A program made the translations under genes and the position numbers. Below, piece after piece: positions 33,387 to 42,787 of a stretch of DNA of 62,732 nt. Each line of letters opens with the position of its first letter. Position 1 is the stretch's first letter. Under the pieces are notes generated by a model. The model saw only the letters and a program-made list of their open reading frames with translations. It made no database searches and was not told where the DNA came from. The DNA is from Brevundimonas sp. (GTDB lineage: Bacteria; Pseudomonadota; Alphaproteobacteria; Caulobacterales; Caulobacteraceae), in assembly GCF_027484365.1 (NCBI RefSeq), contig NZ_JAIXTC010000006.1, forward strand, positions 1-62,732, in the 5' to 3' direction.

Positions 33387-35078
33387 TCAGACCGCCGGGG
33401 CTCCGGTCCGGGCCAGCCTGCGGGCCTCGAAGCCCAGCCGGACCCATTCGATCACGACGAACACGATGGCGATCACCCCCATCCAGGCGGCGATGACGAA
33501 CATCGGCGCATAGCCCTGGGCGTCGATCAGCTCGCCGAGCGCGCCGCGCCCGAGGGTGCCGATCAGCAGGGCCAGGGAGATGAAGACGGCGAACTGGACG
33601 GCGCCGAAGGTCTTGTTCGACAGGGCCGACAGATAGGCGACGAAGGCCGCGCCCGCGAAGCCCCCGGCGATGTTCTCGCCTGCAATGGCCAGCATCAGCC
33701 GCGACAGGGGCTCGCCCACCCCGATCGAGCCGAACACCGAATAGAGGCCGGTCGCCGACATGAAGGGTCCGATGACGGGGGCACCGAGCGCGAGGTCCAT
33801 CATCAGGAGGTTGGTGGCCGCCGACAGGATGGCGCCGAGCAGGAGGCTCCACATCCGGCCGATGACCAGCAGGGCCCAGCCGCCCAGGGCGATGCCGACG
33901 ATGGTCATGATGACGCCGAAGGTCTTGGACGCCAGCGCCACCTCGGCCTTGGTGTGGCCCAGCGCCCCGCCCGTGTCCCCCATGTAGAAGGGGAAGGCGA
34001 ATGGACCCCAGACGCCGTCGGTGATGCGATAGGTCAGGATCAGGCCCAGAACGATCACCGCGCCCCAGCCGAGTCGACCCATGAGCTCAACCAGCGGCGC
34101 CAGAATGGCGTCATAGAAGGTGTCGGCCAGTTTCGGCGTCGCCGCACTTTCGGTGGCGGTCGCGACCCGGCCCTTCCACACAATCAGGCCGGCCAGGGCG
34201 GCGGGCAGGACCACGGTGGCGCCGACGATCCACGGGCCCCAGGCGGTGGTGAACTCGCCCGCGCTCGGCGCCGGCGAGGTCGTCAGGGCGGTCACCATGA
34301 AATTGATCAGCATCCAGGCGGCCCAGCCCCAGGCGGCGAGGGTCGTGACCAGCACGAACATCCGCAACCGGGGAGACCCCCTGCGCTGGCGCGCCACGGC
34401 GGCCTGGGAACCTGGCGCCGGCTCCGGCGCGATCAATGTGCCGATGACGCCCAGCCCCATGAGCAGGGCGGCGGTGAAGAAGACGCCGGGCCAGCCGATG
34501 GCGGTGGCCAGCAGCAGCGATCCGGCGCCCCCGGCCAGGGCGGCTGTGCGGTAGCCCAGCTGATAGATGGTCGAGAGCAGGTCGATGGGCGTCTTCTCGT
34601 CTGCGATCTCGATCCGCCAGGCGTCGATGACGATGTCCTGGGTGGCGAAGGCGAAGGCGCCGAGCGCCGCGCCGAGCGCCAGCGGCCCCAACACGCCCGC
34701 GCCCGGATGCGACAGGGCGACGAGGCCGAGGGCGATGGCGATGATGACCTGCAGGCACAGCAGCCAGCTGCGGCGGCGTCCGAACATCTTGCCGATGACC
34801 GGCGGGGTCCAGCTGACGGCCGGCGACCACAGGAAGCGGAAGGCGCCGAACAGGCCGATCCAGCTGAGAATGCCGATGGTGGCGACCGGGATCTCCTCCT
34901 CGGTCAGCCAGGCGTTCAGCGTGCCGATCAGCATGGCGAAGGGCAGGCCGGCGGAGAAGCCGAGCAGCAACATGGCCAGGGTGCGCCGTTCCCGGAAGGC
35001 GACCTTGAGGACAGCGAGGCCCTTGGGTTTGAGGTCGACCTCGGTCGGAGCGGCGGGCGGCGCGGCGGGAGCAGTCAT
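33387..35078 (-). CDS. ampG: AmpG-family muropeptide permease (MFS)
   Basis: A 563-residue polytopic protein with about 12-14 membrane segments. The first half is typical AmpG: LLLGFSAGLPFAMLIGTLNAWL, LSWIGLFGAFRFLWSPAVS, FATQDIVIDAWRIE. AmpG imports anhydro-muropeptides from the periplasm for cell-wall recycling, and in ampR-ampC species this feeds lactamase induction. Here an AmpR-like/lactamase pair lies at 243-2134, so a functional link is possible but not shown. The middle part is longer than in E. coli AmpG (491 aa), with an inserted membrane pair near 230-330. The histidine kinase gene ends 50 bases upstream on the same strand. Confidence 0.88.
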   Translation of the reverse strand: MTAPAAPPAAPTEVDLKPKGLAVLKVAFRERRTLAMLLLGFSAGLPFAMLIGTLNAWLTEEEIPVATIGILSWIGLFGAFRFLWSPAVSWTPPVIGKMFGRRRSWLLCLQVIIAIALGLVALSHPGAGVLGPLALGAALGAFAFATQDIVIDAWRIEIADEKTPIDLLSTIYQLGYRTAALAGGAGSLLLATAIGWPGVFFTAALLMGLGVIGTLIAPEPAPGSQAAVARQRRGSPRLRMFVLVTTLAAWGWAAWMLINFMVTALTTSPAPSAGEFTTAWGPWIVGATVVLPAALAGLIVWKGRVATATESAATPKLADTFYDAILAPLVELMGRLGWGAVIVLGLILTYRITDGVWGPFAFPFYMGDTGGALGHTKAEVALASKTFGVIMTIVGIALGGWALLVIGRMWSLLLGAILSAATNLLMMDLALGAPVIGPFMSATGLYSVFGSIGVGEPLSRLMLAIAGENIAGGFAGAAFVAYLSALSNKTFGAVQFAVFISLALLIGTLGRGALGELIDAQGYAPMFVIAAWMGVIAIVFVVIEWVRLGFEARRLARTGAPAV

Positions 35079-35128
35079 GGGGAGGAGCCTCTGTCTCGAA
35101 GGGTCCCCGATCTGATCGCCGGTTCGCC

Positions 35129-36688
35129 CTATGCGACGGCGACCTTGGCGCGGAAGTCGCCGTTCGTCCAGCGGGCGAGAGCGGCGCGCAGGGCCTCGGG
35201 CTCCAGGGGCTTGACCAGATGGTCGTTCATGCCGGCCTCGAGGCAGCTCTGGCGGTCCTCGGCGAAGGCGTTGGCGGTCAGGGCCACGATCGGGGTGCGG
35301 TCGCCGCCCGCGCGGACGGCGCGGGTCGCGGTCAGGCCGTCCATGCCGGGCATGCGCATGTCCATGAAGACGAGGTCGTAGCGGGCCCGCTTCATCGCGG
35401 CGATGGCTTCGTCGCCGGTGGCGGCGGTCTCGACCACGCAGCCCTCGCGGCGCAGCAGGGTCTTGGCCAGAAGGGCGCCGACCGGATTGTCCTCGACCAG
35501 CAGGATCCGGGTTCCGGCGAATCGGACGGGCAGGACCCTGTCGTCCTCAGGCGGCAGGCTGCGAGGCGCGCCCTGGACCTCGCCGACGGTCGCGGCGGCC
35601 AGCACCCGTTCGACCAGGGAGGCGCGCCGGAGCGGCTTGATCAGATAGCCATGGAAGCCGGCCAACTTGTAGCGGGCGATCAGATCGCGCTCGGACGGCT
35701 TCAGCAGGACGATGCTGCGTCCCCCTTCGGGCAGGGGGGCCAGGGGCAGTCCGGCGACGCTGGCGACGGCATGATCGACCAGGGTGACGCAGGCAAGGCC
35801 GCCGACGGGCCACAGGGAGCCGCCGGACGCGGTGATCTGGGCTTCGGCCGCATCGCGGACGAAGGGATCGGGGCTGCGCACAGCGAAGGCCCGATCAATC
35901 AGGGGACGGGCCCTCGGCTCGGCGTCCGGCGTCGCCTCGAAGGCGGCCTCAAAGACGAAGCGGGAGCCGCGCGCCCCCTTCGGGCCGGGGCGGTCCTCCA
36001 CCCGGACGGTCCCGTTCATGGCCGCCGCCAGTTTCTGGACCACGGCGAGGCCGAGCCCCGCGCCGCCGTAGCGGGTGGCGTCGGAGGCGTCGGCGTGACC
36101 GAATTCCTCGAAGATGCGGGCGCGCGCCTCGACCGGGACGCCGGGGCCGGTGTCGTCGATGACGAAGGCCAGCAGCGGGCGTTCGTCGGGGCCGCCGACA
36201 CGGTCGACGGCGATGCGGACCCCCCCCGCCTCGGTGAATTTCACGGCGTTGCCGGCGAGGTTGAACAGAACCTGGCGCAGCCGACCCTCGTCGGCGAGGA
36301 TGTCGGGGGCGTCGGCCGAGACCGACCAGACGATCTCCAGCCCCTTGTCATGGGCGCGCGGGCTCAGCAGTTCCGCGACGCCGCGCACCAGGCCCTCGAG
36401 CTCGACCGGGGCCGGATCGATCTCAAGCTTGCCGGCTTCCAGCCGGGCGTAGTCGAGCAGGTCGTTGACCAGGCCCAGCAGATGTTCGGCGGATTCGCGC
36501 GCGGCCTCGGCATAGGACCGCTGGGCACCGTCCAGACGCGTCCGGGTCAGCAGGCCGAGCATGCCGATGACGCCGTTCAGCGGCGTGCGCATCTCGTGGC
36601 TCATCAGGCGCAGGAAGGGATCGGCGCCGCCGGCGCGCTCGGCCGGTCCGGTCTCGCTCTCGCCCGTCGTCGTCGTCCGTCGCGTCAT
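35129..36688 (-). CDS. Soluble hybrid histidine kinase with receiver domain
   Basis: A 519-residue protein with no membrane segment or sensor domain. HisKA begins at once: His31 in MSHEMRTPLNGVIGML. HATPase follows with LFNLAGNAVKF, DDTGPGVP and GGAGLGLAVV. Residues about 262-365 look like a degenerate receiver (GYLIKPL kept, acidic pocket poor). A complete receiver follows at about 388-505 with Asp443 (VFMDMRMPGMDG) and Lys493 (LVKPLEP). Input must come from partner proteins or from the short N terminus. It lies between comM and ampG on the same strand. Its target is unknown. Confidence 0.88.
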   Translation of the reverse strand: MTRRTTTTGESETGPAERAGGADPFLRLMSHEMRTPLNGVIGMLGLLTRTRLDGAQRSYAEAARESAEHLLGLVNDLLDYARLEAGKLEIDPAPVELEGLVRGVAELLSPRAHDKGLEIVWSVSADAPDILADEGRLRQVLFNLAGNAVKFTEAGGVRIAVDRVGGPDERPLLAFVIDDTGPGVPVEARARIFEEFGHADASDATRYGGAGLGLAVVQKLAAAMNGTVRVEDRPGPKGARGSRFVFEAAFEATPDAEPRARPLIDRAFAVRSPDPFVRDAAEAQITASGGSLWPVGGLACVTLVDHAVASVAGLPLAPLPEGGRSIVLLKPSERDLIARYKLAGFHGYLIKPLRRASLVERVLAAATVGEVQGAPRSLPPEDDRVLPVRFAGTRILLVEDNPVGALLAKTLLRREGCVVETAATGDEAIAAMKRARYDLVFMDMRMPGMDGLTATRAVRAGGDRTPIVALTANAFAEDRQSCLEAGMNDHLVKPLEPEALRAALARWTNGDFRAKVAVA

Positions 36689-36747
36689 GCCCGCCGTCGC
36701 CCTGGTCCAGGATCACGAGCGATTCTGCCGGATCAGGTGTTAACCCT

Positions 36748-38325
36748 TTACCACGCAGGCAGGCCGGCCCGTTTTTCCTGCTGACGTTCGAACTGTTCCT
36801 GGGCGCCGACGGTGGTGCGGCGATAGATCAGGGCCTCGGCGATATGGCGGCGCAGGACCCCGGTCGACCCCTCCAGATCGGCGATGGTGCGGGCCAGACG
36901 GAGCGTCCGTGTCCAGCCGCGCGCGGTCAAACCGCCCGCCTCCCCGGCCCGCATCAACAGCGCCCGCCCCGCCTCGTCCGGGGTCGCGAACCGCTCCAGA
37001 ACGTCGCCGGACGCGCGGGCGTTGAGGGCCTGCAGCGGATCCAGCCCCGCCTCCCGCACCCGCTCCTCCTGCATGGCCCGGGCGACGGCGATGCGGGCGG
37101 CGGCCTCGGCCGTGCCCTCGGCGGGACTGGGCAGGGCCATGTCGGCGGCGGTCACGGGCGGGGTCTCCACCGTCAGGTCTATTCGGTCGAACATCGGACC
37201 GGAGATGCGGTTCTGATAGTCGCGCTGACATCGGGGCGCCTTGCCGCAGGCCCCCTTGCCCGCCCCGCCGAGGCCGCAGCGACAGGGATTCATGGCCGCG
37301 ACCAGCTGGAACCGGGCCGGATAGCGGACGTGGGCGTTGGCCCGCGCGACCACGATCTCGCCCGTCTCCAGCGGTGCCCGCAGACTGTCCAGCGCCTGGG
37401 CGGAGTACTCCGGCAGTTCGTCGAGGAAGAGGACGCCGTTGTGGGCCAGGGAGGCCTCGCCCGGTTTGGCGCGCAGGCCCCCGCCGGTCAGGGCGGCCAT
37501 GGAGGCGGAATGGTGGGGCGACCGGAAGGGCCGATCCCGGGTCAGGGCCCCGCGCTCGATCAGGCCCGCCACCGACCAGACCATCGACGTTTCCAGCAGT
37601 TCCTGGGGCGTCAGCGGGGGCAGCAGGCCCGGCAGCCGCTGGGCCATCATCGACTTGCCCGAGCCCGGCGGGCCGACGAACAGGATGTTGTGGCCCCCGG
37701 CGGCGGCCACCTCCAGCGCCCGTTTGGCGCTCTCCTGTCCCTTGACGTCGCGCAGGTCGGCGGCGCTCGTCCCCGTCCTGACCGGCCCCGGATCGGGTGC
37801 CCGCAGGACGGTCGTGCCCTTGAAATGGTTGATCAGGCCGATCAGCGACCGGGGGGCCAGGATGCGGACGTCGCCGGCCCAGGCCGCCTCGGGCCCGTTG
37901 GCCTCAGGGCAGATCAGCCCCAGCCCCATCGAGGCGGCGGCCACGGCGGCGGGCAGGGTGCCGCCCACCGGCTGGATCCGCCCGTCCAGCCCCAGCTCGC
38001 CCAGCGCCGCCCAGCCCTCCAGCGCATCCGGCTGGATCACCCCGAGCGAGGCCAGAAGGGCCAGGGCTATGGGCAGGTCGAAGTGACTGCCCTCCTTGGG
38101 CAGGTCGGCAGGGGCCAGATTGGCGATGATCCGCTTGGCCGGCAGGGCCAGACCGATGCCCGCGAACGCGCCCCGCACCCGCTCGCGGCTCTCGGCCACC
38201 GCCTTGTCCGGCAGTCCGACGATCGAGAAGATGGTCGGGCCGTCGGTACCGACCAGCTGCACCTCGACGCTGACGCGCCGCGCCTCGACCCCCTCGAACG
38301 CCACCGTCGCGATACTGGCCAGCAT
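36748..38325 (-). CDS. comM: YifB/ComM-family Mg-chelatase-like AAA+ ATPase
   Basis: A 525-residue protein. The N-terminal ribosomal-S5-like/Lon-like domain (VQLVGTDGPTIFSIVGLPDKAV) is followed by the AAA+ core with Walker A GPPGSGKSMMAQRLPGLL and Walker B LFLDELPEY, then the cysteine-rich insertion NPCRCGLGGAGKGACGKAPRC, a zinc-ribbon-like stretch typical of ComM. ComM is a hexameric helicase that aids branch migration of incoming DNA in natural transformation. It is the last gene of the rdgB-to-comM minus-strand run. Confidence 0.93.
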   Translation of the reverse strand: MLASIATVAFEGVEARRVSVEVQLVGTDGPTIFSIVGLPDKAVAESRERVRGAFAGIGLALPAKRIIANLAPADLPKEGSHFDLPIALALLASLGVIQPDALEGWAALGELGLDGRIQPVGGTLPAAVAAASMGLGLICPEANGPEAAWAGDVRILAPRSLIGLINHFKGTTVLRAPDPGPVRTGTSAADLRDVKGQESAKRALEVAAAGGHNILFVGPPGSGKSMMAQRLPGLLPPLTPQELLETSMVWSVAGLIERGALTRDRPFRSPHHSASMAALTGGGLRAKPGEASLAHNGVLFLDELPEYSAQALDSLRAPLETGEIVVARANAHVRYPARFQLVAAMNPCRCGLGGAGKGACGKAPRCQRDYQNRISGPMFDRIDLTVETPPVTAADMALPSPAEGTAEAAARIAVARAMQEERVREAGLDPLQALNARASGDVLERFATPDEAGRALLMRAGEAGGLTARGWTRTLRLARTIADLEGSTGVLRRHIAEALIYRRTTVGAQEQFERQQEKRAGLPAW

Positions 38326-38384
38326 GATCCGCCTCCCGTCGAACGGGAACGAACCATGAACTTATTCAGATTGCAAGCCTGCCG

Positions 38385-39335
38385 TCATGCACCCGGAACG
38401 TGTTTCGCCTCAATCACGTCCCACAGGATCGCCGCCGCGTCGATGCCGGTGAACTCTTTCAGCTGCACCGCCCCGGTCGGGGAGGTGACGTTGATCTCGG
38501 TCAGATAGTCGCCGATCACGTCGATGCCGACGAACAGCAGGCCCCGCGCCTTCAGCTCCGGCCCGATGATGGCGCAGATCTCCAGATCGCGAGCGGTCAG
38601 TTCGACCGGTGCCGCCGTGCCGCCGACCCGCAGGTTCGACCGCACCTGACCTTCGGCCGGGACACGGTTGATGGCGCCCACGGGCTCGCCGTCGATCAGG
38701 ATGATCCGCTTGTCGCCCTTCGAGACCGCCGGGATGAATTTCTGGATCACGAGAGGGTCACGGGATCCGGACATGTGGATCTCGATCAGGGCTTCCAGGT
38801 TCGGGTCGCCGGCCTTCAGGCGGACGACGCCGGAGCCGGCCGCGCCGTGCAGGGGCTTCAGCACAACGTCTCCGTGGCGTTCGTGGAAGTCGACGAGGGC
38901 GACCGGATCGGACGAGATCAGGGTCGGCGGCTGGACGCCCTCGAACCGGGTGGCGAACAGTTTCTCGGGCGCGGAGCGGACCTCGGCGGGGTCGTTGACC
39001 ACCAGGGTCTGTGGATGGACCGTCTCCAGCAGATAGGTCGCCGTGACATAGGCCATGTCGAAGGGGGGATCCTGACGCATCAGGATGACGTCGACATCCT
39101 TGCCGAGATCGAGCCGGACCTCCTCCCCGATGGTGACGTGGTCGCCGTGAACATGACGGATCACCACCGGCCGGGCGCGGCAGGTCAGGGAGCCGTCCTC
39201 CAGCGCCAGGGTGCGGAAGTCATAGACCCAGAGCGGATGGCCGCGCTGCTGCGCCTCCATGGCCAGGAAGAAGGTCGTGTCCGAGGCGATGTTGACCGCC
39301 TCGATGGGGTCCATCTGGATGGCGACTCTGAGCAT
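38385..39335 (-). CDS. gshB: Glutathione synthase
   Basis: A 316-residue ATP-grasp ligase adding glycine to gamma-glutamylcysteine. The opening [21 protein letters not shown] is characteristic, with [12 protein letters not shown] and [14 protein letters not shown] in the N part, and [11 protein letters not shown] plus [17 protein letters not shown] in the ATP-grasp core. The ATG at 39333-39335 is used; a start 12 codons upstream has no conserved residues. The SirB1-like gene lies 110 bases upstream on the same strand. Confidence 0.96.
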   Translation of the reverse strand: MLRVAIQMDPIEAVNIASDTTFFLAMEAQQRGHPLWVYDFRTLALEDGSLTCRARPVVIRHVHGDHVTIGEEVRLDLGKDVDVILMRQDPPFDMAYVTATYLLETVHPQTLVVNDPAEVRSAPEKLFATRFEGVQPPTLISSDPVALVDFHERHGDVVLKPLHGAAGSGVVRLKAGDPNLEALIEIHMSGSRDPLVIQKFIPAVSKGDKRIILIDGEPVGAINRVPAEGQVRSNLRVGGTAAPVELTARDLEICAIIGPELKARGLLFVGIDVIGDYLTEINVTSPTGAVQLKEFTGIDAAAILWDVIEAKHVPGA

Positions 39336-39445
39336 GGAAGGACTTCCCTGGTGCGCTATCGCTCGCCGCACGGCGGCTCGCTGCTTGAGCGCGTTCGCGC
39401 CCTGGCCTCAAGTAGTGCGAAGCGCGGCGGTTCCAAGCAGAAACT

Positions 39446-40261
39446 TCAGTTCAGCCGCATCCTGAGCCGGTCCGACGCCGTCTGGTGCATCCGGTCGTCC
39501 TGGCCGGCGACGGCCCGGGCGCGACCCAGGGCCTCCAGCGCGCCGGTCAGGGCGCCCTGTTTCTCGCGCGCCGAGGCGACGTCCAGCCAGGGCCGGTGAT
39601 CTTCGGGGTCCAGCAGGGCGCGGCGCACGGCCGAGCGTTCGGCGCTGAGATAATCCTCGGCCTTGATCGCGCGGCTGAACAGGACGTTCTGCAGCCGGAT
39701 CAGGCACTCCCGGTCGCTGACAGGAGCCATCAGCACGTCCAGCCGGTCGGCGACGTGCGGCGTCAGGCCGGCGCGCAGGGCCCGGCGCGTCAGTTCCGAC
39801 GGCATGACCACCCGGCCGTGGCTGAAGGGGTCCAGGGCCACCGGACCGGCCGGGGTCTCGACCCGCAGCAGGAAATGGTTGGGGAAGTCGACGCCCCGGG
39901 CCTTCACCCCCACGCGTCGGGCGGCGTCGAGATAGAAGACCGCCAGGGCCGCCGACAGTCCGCGCCGCCGCTCGGCGACGTCCAGGACGTCGGTATTGGC
40001 CGGATCGTCGTAGTGCAGCAGGTCGCCGTTCAGCCGCAGATCGGCCGCCATGGTCTCGGCCAGGGCGTCGTCGGGACTCTCGCCGCCGATGCGCTCGGCC
40101 AGCCGTTGGGCGGCGGCGTCCGACAGGACCCGGGCGGGCGACGGATTGCGGAAGGGAGAATCATGCAGGGCGCAGGCGATCGCCGCGTCCAGCAGCGGGA
40201 AGCCGTCGTCATCGGCCCGACCGGCCTCTTCCAGCGCGATTTCCGCCTCCTCACGCGTCAC
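39446..40261 (-). CDS. SirB1/transglutaminase-like family protein
   Basis: A 271-residue protein. The N part (about 80-190) matches the SirB1 transglutaminase-like core: RRRGLSAALAVFYLDAARRVGVKARGVDFPNHFLLRVE and LDPFSHGRV. In SirB1 the equivalent of the catalytic Cys is commonly missing; here the usual Cys site reads GLSAAL, so enzymatic activity is doubtful. The C part (about 195-271) is a TPR-like helical repeat. Function unknown; it lies within a conserved housekeeping run. Confidence 0.82.
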   Translation of the reverse strand: MTREEAEIALEEAGRADDDGFPLLDAAIACALHDSPFRNPSPARVLSDAAAQRLAERIGGESPDDALAETMAADLRLNGDLLHYDDPANTDVLDVAERRRGLSAALAVFYLDAARRVGVKARGVDFPNHFLLRVETPAGPVALDPFSHGRVVMPSELTRRALRAGLTPHVADRLDVLMAPVSDRECLIRLQNVLFSRAIKAEDYLSAERSAVRRALLDPEDHRPWLDVASAREKQGALTGALEALGRARAVAGQDDRMHQTASDRLRMRLN

Positions 40262-40302
40262 GGCCCGTCCCCCGACGACCTGCTCTCACCCCCCGGTGAA
40301 AA

Positions 40303-40719
40303 CTAGAGATTGCGACGATGGCGCGGAACTCGCCCGGGGGCCAGCGCTACAGTATCGATTCGGAGCCGAAGACCGGCCAGACCGGGTCTTTGGCGCAACA
40401 GTGCGGCCCCGGCCGCCCGCAGTCGTTCCAGTTGCTGGCTCTCAACAGCATTGAGCGCGGCCTCGATCGTGGCGCGGCGCTTGACCTCGACGACCACGAC
40501 CGTCCGGCCCTGTCGTGCGAGAATGTCGATCTCGACGCCCCGGGTCTTCAACCGGAAGCCGAGAACCTGATAGCCCTTCAACATCAGGAAGGCGGCGGCG
40601 ATCCATTCGGCGCCGTGCCCCTCGCGAAACGCCCGTCTGCCGAGGGCCTGACGCCAGGCCGCCCTGGGCTTCTGCGGAAGCACGGCGCGGACCCTTTCAG
40701 GCTTCGGCGGCGGCTTCAT
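40303..40719 (-). CDS. yraN: YraN/UPF0102-family nuclease-like protein
   Basis: A 138-residue protein with the restriction-endonuclease-like fold of UPF0102: GRRAFREGHGAEWIAAAFLMLKGYQVL in two pieces (GHGAEWIAA, LKGYQVLG), then GVEIDILARQGRTVVVVEVKRR, giving Glu and Asp-x(n)-Glu-x-Lys residues of the active site. YraN is almost always next to rsmI, as here (4-bp overlap). The molecular role is not established. Confidence 0.93.
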   Translation of the reverse strand: MKPPPKPERVRAVLPQKPRAAWRQALGRRAFREGHGAEWIAAAFLMLKGYQVLGFRLKTRGVEIDILARQGRTVVVVEVKRRATIEAALNAVESQQLERLRAAGAALLRQRPGLAGLRLRIDTVALAPGRVPRHRRNL

Positions 40720-41591
40720 CCCCTGCCCTGAAGCTCCAGGGCGCGGCGGTAGAGGGTCTTTCGCGGCAGATCGAGGGCGCGCGAGACCTCCGACGCCGCC
40801 TCGCCGGGCGCCAGACGGGCGAGGGCCTCGATCAGGGCCGCATCGGCGTCGGCGGCGCTGGCGGTCTCGACCTCGCCGGGGCCGATGACGATGACGATCT
40901 CGCCCTTCGGCGCGTCGCAGCGCGGATCGACGGCGAGTTCGGTCAGGGTCCCCCGGATCGCCTCTTCATAGAGTTTGGTCAGTTCGCGGGTCACGGCGGC
41001 GGGGCGCGGCCCCAGGACCTCCGCCATGTCGGCGAGACTGGCGGCGAGGCGCGGGCCGCTCTCGAAGAAGACGAGGGTCTGGCGCGCGGCCCGGACCTCG
41101 GCCAGGGCCGTCTTCCGCGCGGCGGACTTGGGCGGGAGGAAGCCGGCGAACAAGAAGCGATCCGACGGCTGGCCGGCGATGCAGAGGGCCGCCAGCAGGC
41201 TGGAGGCGCCGGGGATCGGATGCACGGGCAGGCCCGCGGCGATGAAGGCGCGGGCGACGACGAAGCCGGGATCCGAGATCACCGGCGTCCCCGCGTCGGA
41301 GACCAGGGCCACGACCTGACCCTCCCTCACCCGCTCGATGGCGATCTCGGCGGCCCGGGCCGAGGCATGGTCGTCGCAGCGTTCCAGCTTGGCCTTCAGC
41401 CCGTAGGCGCCCAGCAGCTTGGCCGTCACCCTTGTGTCCTCGGCGAGAACCAGATCGGCGGCCGCGAGGACGTCGAGCGCGCGCAAGGTCATGTCGCGCA
41501 GATTCCCGATCGGGGTCGCCACCAGATAGAGGCCCGGAGACACCGGCCGGGGCGGCGGGGCGGTCGGAGGAAAGGGGCCGGGTTCGCTCAT
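40716..41591 (-). CDS. rsmI: 16S rRNA (cytidine(1402)-2'-O)-methyltransferase
   Basis: A 291-residue tetrapyrrole-methylase-fold enzyme that 2'-O-methylates C1402 of 16S rRNA with SAM. The landmarks are LYLVATPIGNLRDMTLRAL, AEDTRVTAKLL, DHASARA and SDAGTPVISDPGF. A C-terminal helix-turn-helix-like extension (about 240-290) reads EVSRALDLPRKTLYRRALEL. yraN overlaps its stop by four bases. hemW lies 26 bases upstream. Confidence 0.96.
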   Translation of the reverse strand: MSEPGPFPPTAPPPRPVSPGLYLVATPIGNLRDMTLRALDVLAAADLVLAEDTRVTAKLLGAYGLKAKLERCDDHASARAAEIAIERVREGQVVALVSDAGTPVISDPGFVVARAFIAAGLPVHPIPGASSLLAALCIAGQPSDRFLFAGFLPPKSAARKTALAEVRAARQTLVFFESGPRLAASLADMAEVLGPRPAAVTRELTKLYEEAIRGTLTELAVDPRCDAPKGEIVIVIGPGEVETASAADADAALIEALARLAPGEAASEVSRALDLPRKTLYRRALELQGRG

Positions 41592-41617
41592 CGTCCCTCC
41601 GTGCCACAGACCGGGGC

Positions 41618-42787
41618 TCAGGTCAGCAGAGCCTTGAGCACGGCATCGAGCACGGGCCGCCCCCTCGGGGTCGCCGCGACCCGGTCATCGGCGATCACGA
41701 GGAAGCCGTCCTCGACCAGAACATCCACCCGTGCGGTCAGATCCAGGGCGTCCAGATCGGCCAGGGCGACACCCTCGAGCGTGCGCAGGCCCAGCAAGAG
41801 CCGCTCCTCGGACGCCCCGCGGGGATCCAGCCCGTCCTGCTCGCTCCACGGCGTTCCGGCGGCGACGCCCTCGACATAGTCGGCGATGCGGCGCCGGGCG
41901 ACGGTGGCGGTGCGGACCCCGTCCAGCGTCAGGCGGCCGTGGGCGCCGGGACCGACCCCGACATAGTCCCCGCCGCGCCAGACATGCAGGTTGTGGGCGG
42001 AGCGCGCATCCATGTCCCGGGCGTGGTTGGAGACCTCATAGGCCTCGAACCCGGCGGCGCCGAGCACAGCCTGGGTCGCCTCATAGAGGTCGGCGGCGGT
42101 GTCCTCGTCGGGTGGGACCAGACTGCCCCGTTCGGTGGCACGGGCGAAGGCGGTGCCCTCGGCGATGGTCAGTTGATAGGGGGAGACATGCTCGAATCCC
42201 ATCGACAGGGCTTCGGTCATGGCGGCGGTCCAGGCGGCGACCGTCTGGCCCGGCAGGGCGTAGATCAGGTCGATCGACAGCCGGTCGAACACTCCGGCCG
42301 CCACGGCGATAGCCCGGCGCGCCTCATCCGCGGAGTGATTGCGCCCCAGGAATGTCAGCTGAACGTCGTCCAGCGACTGGACCCCCAGCGACAGGCGGTT
42401 GATCCCGGCCTCCCTCAGGGCCGCAAAATGGGCGGCCTCGGCGTCGGTGGGGTTGGCCTCGAGCGTGATCTCGACGTCGCCGCCGCCGGGAAAGAGGGCC
42501 CGCGCCCGCGCGACCACCCGCGCCACATCCTCCGCCCGCATCAGCGACGGGGTGCCGCCGCCGAAGAAGATCGAGGCCAGGGGGCGATCGCCGATCAGGG
42601 CCGCCTGGGCCTCCAGATCGCACAGGATGGCCTCGACCAGCACCGCCTGTTCCTCGCGCCAGCCCCGGTCGCGTACGACGTTGAAGTCGCAATAGGGGCA
42701 GATGCGGGCGCAGTAGGGCCAGTGGACGTAAACCGCGATCGATCCGCTTTCGGGAGTCGGCGCAGCGGCGCCGGGGCTGTCAGTCAA
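41618..42787 (-). CDS. hemW: HemW-type radical SAM protein (haem chaperone)
   Basis: A 389-residue radical SAM protein. The cluster motif is YCARICPYCDF (CxxxCxxC) near residue 25, followed by FFGGGTPSLM. The Tyr/Phe-rich variant separates HemW from true coproporphyrinogen III dehydrogenase HemN. HemW hands haem to membrane respiratory enzymes. The start overlaps the rdgB stop by eight bases. It lies in the same transcript as rdgB and rsmI. Confidence 0.93.
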   Translation of the reverse strand: MTDSPGAAAPTPESGSIAVYVHWPYCARICPYCDFNVVRDRGWREEQAVLVEAILCDLEAQAALIGDRPLASIFFGGGTPSLMRAEDVARVVARARALFPGGGDVEITLEANPTDAEAAHFAALREAGINRLSLGVQSLDDVQLTFLGRNHSADEARRAIAVAAGVFDRLSIDLIYALPGQTVAAWTAAMTEALSMGFEHVSPYQLTIAEGTAFARATERGSLVPPDEDTAADLYEATQAVLGAAGFEAYEVSNHARDMDARSAHNLHVWRGGDYVGVGPGAHGRLTLDGVRTATVARRRIADYVEGVAAGTPWSEQDGLDPRGASEERLLLGLRTLEGVALADLDALDLTARVDVLVEDGFLVIADDRVAATPRGRPVLDAVLKALLT

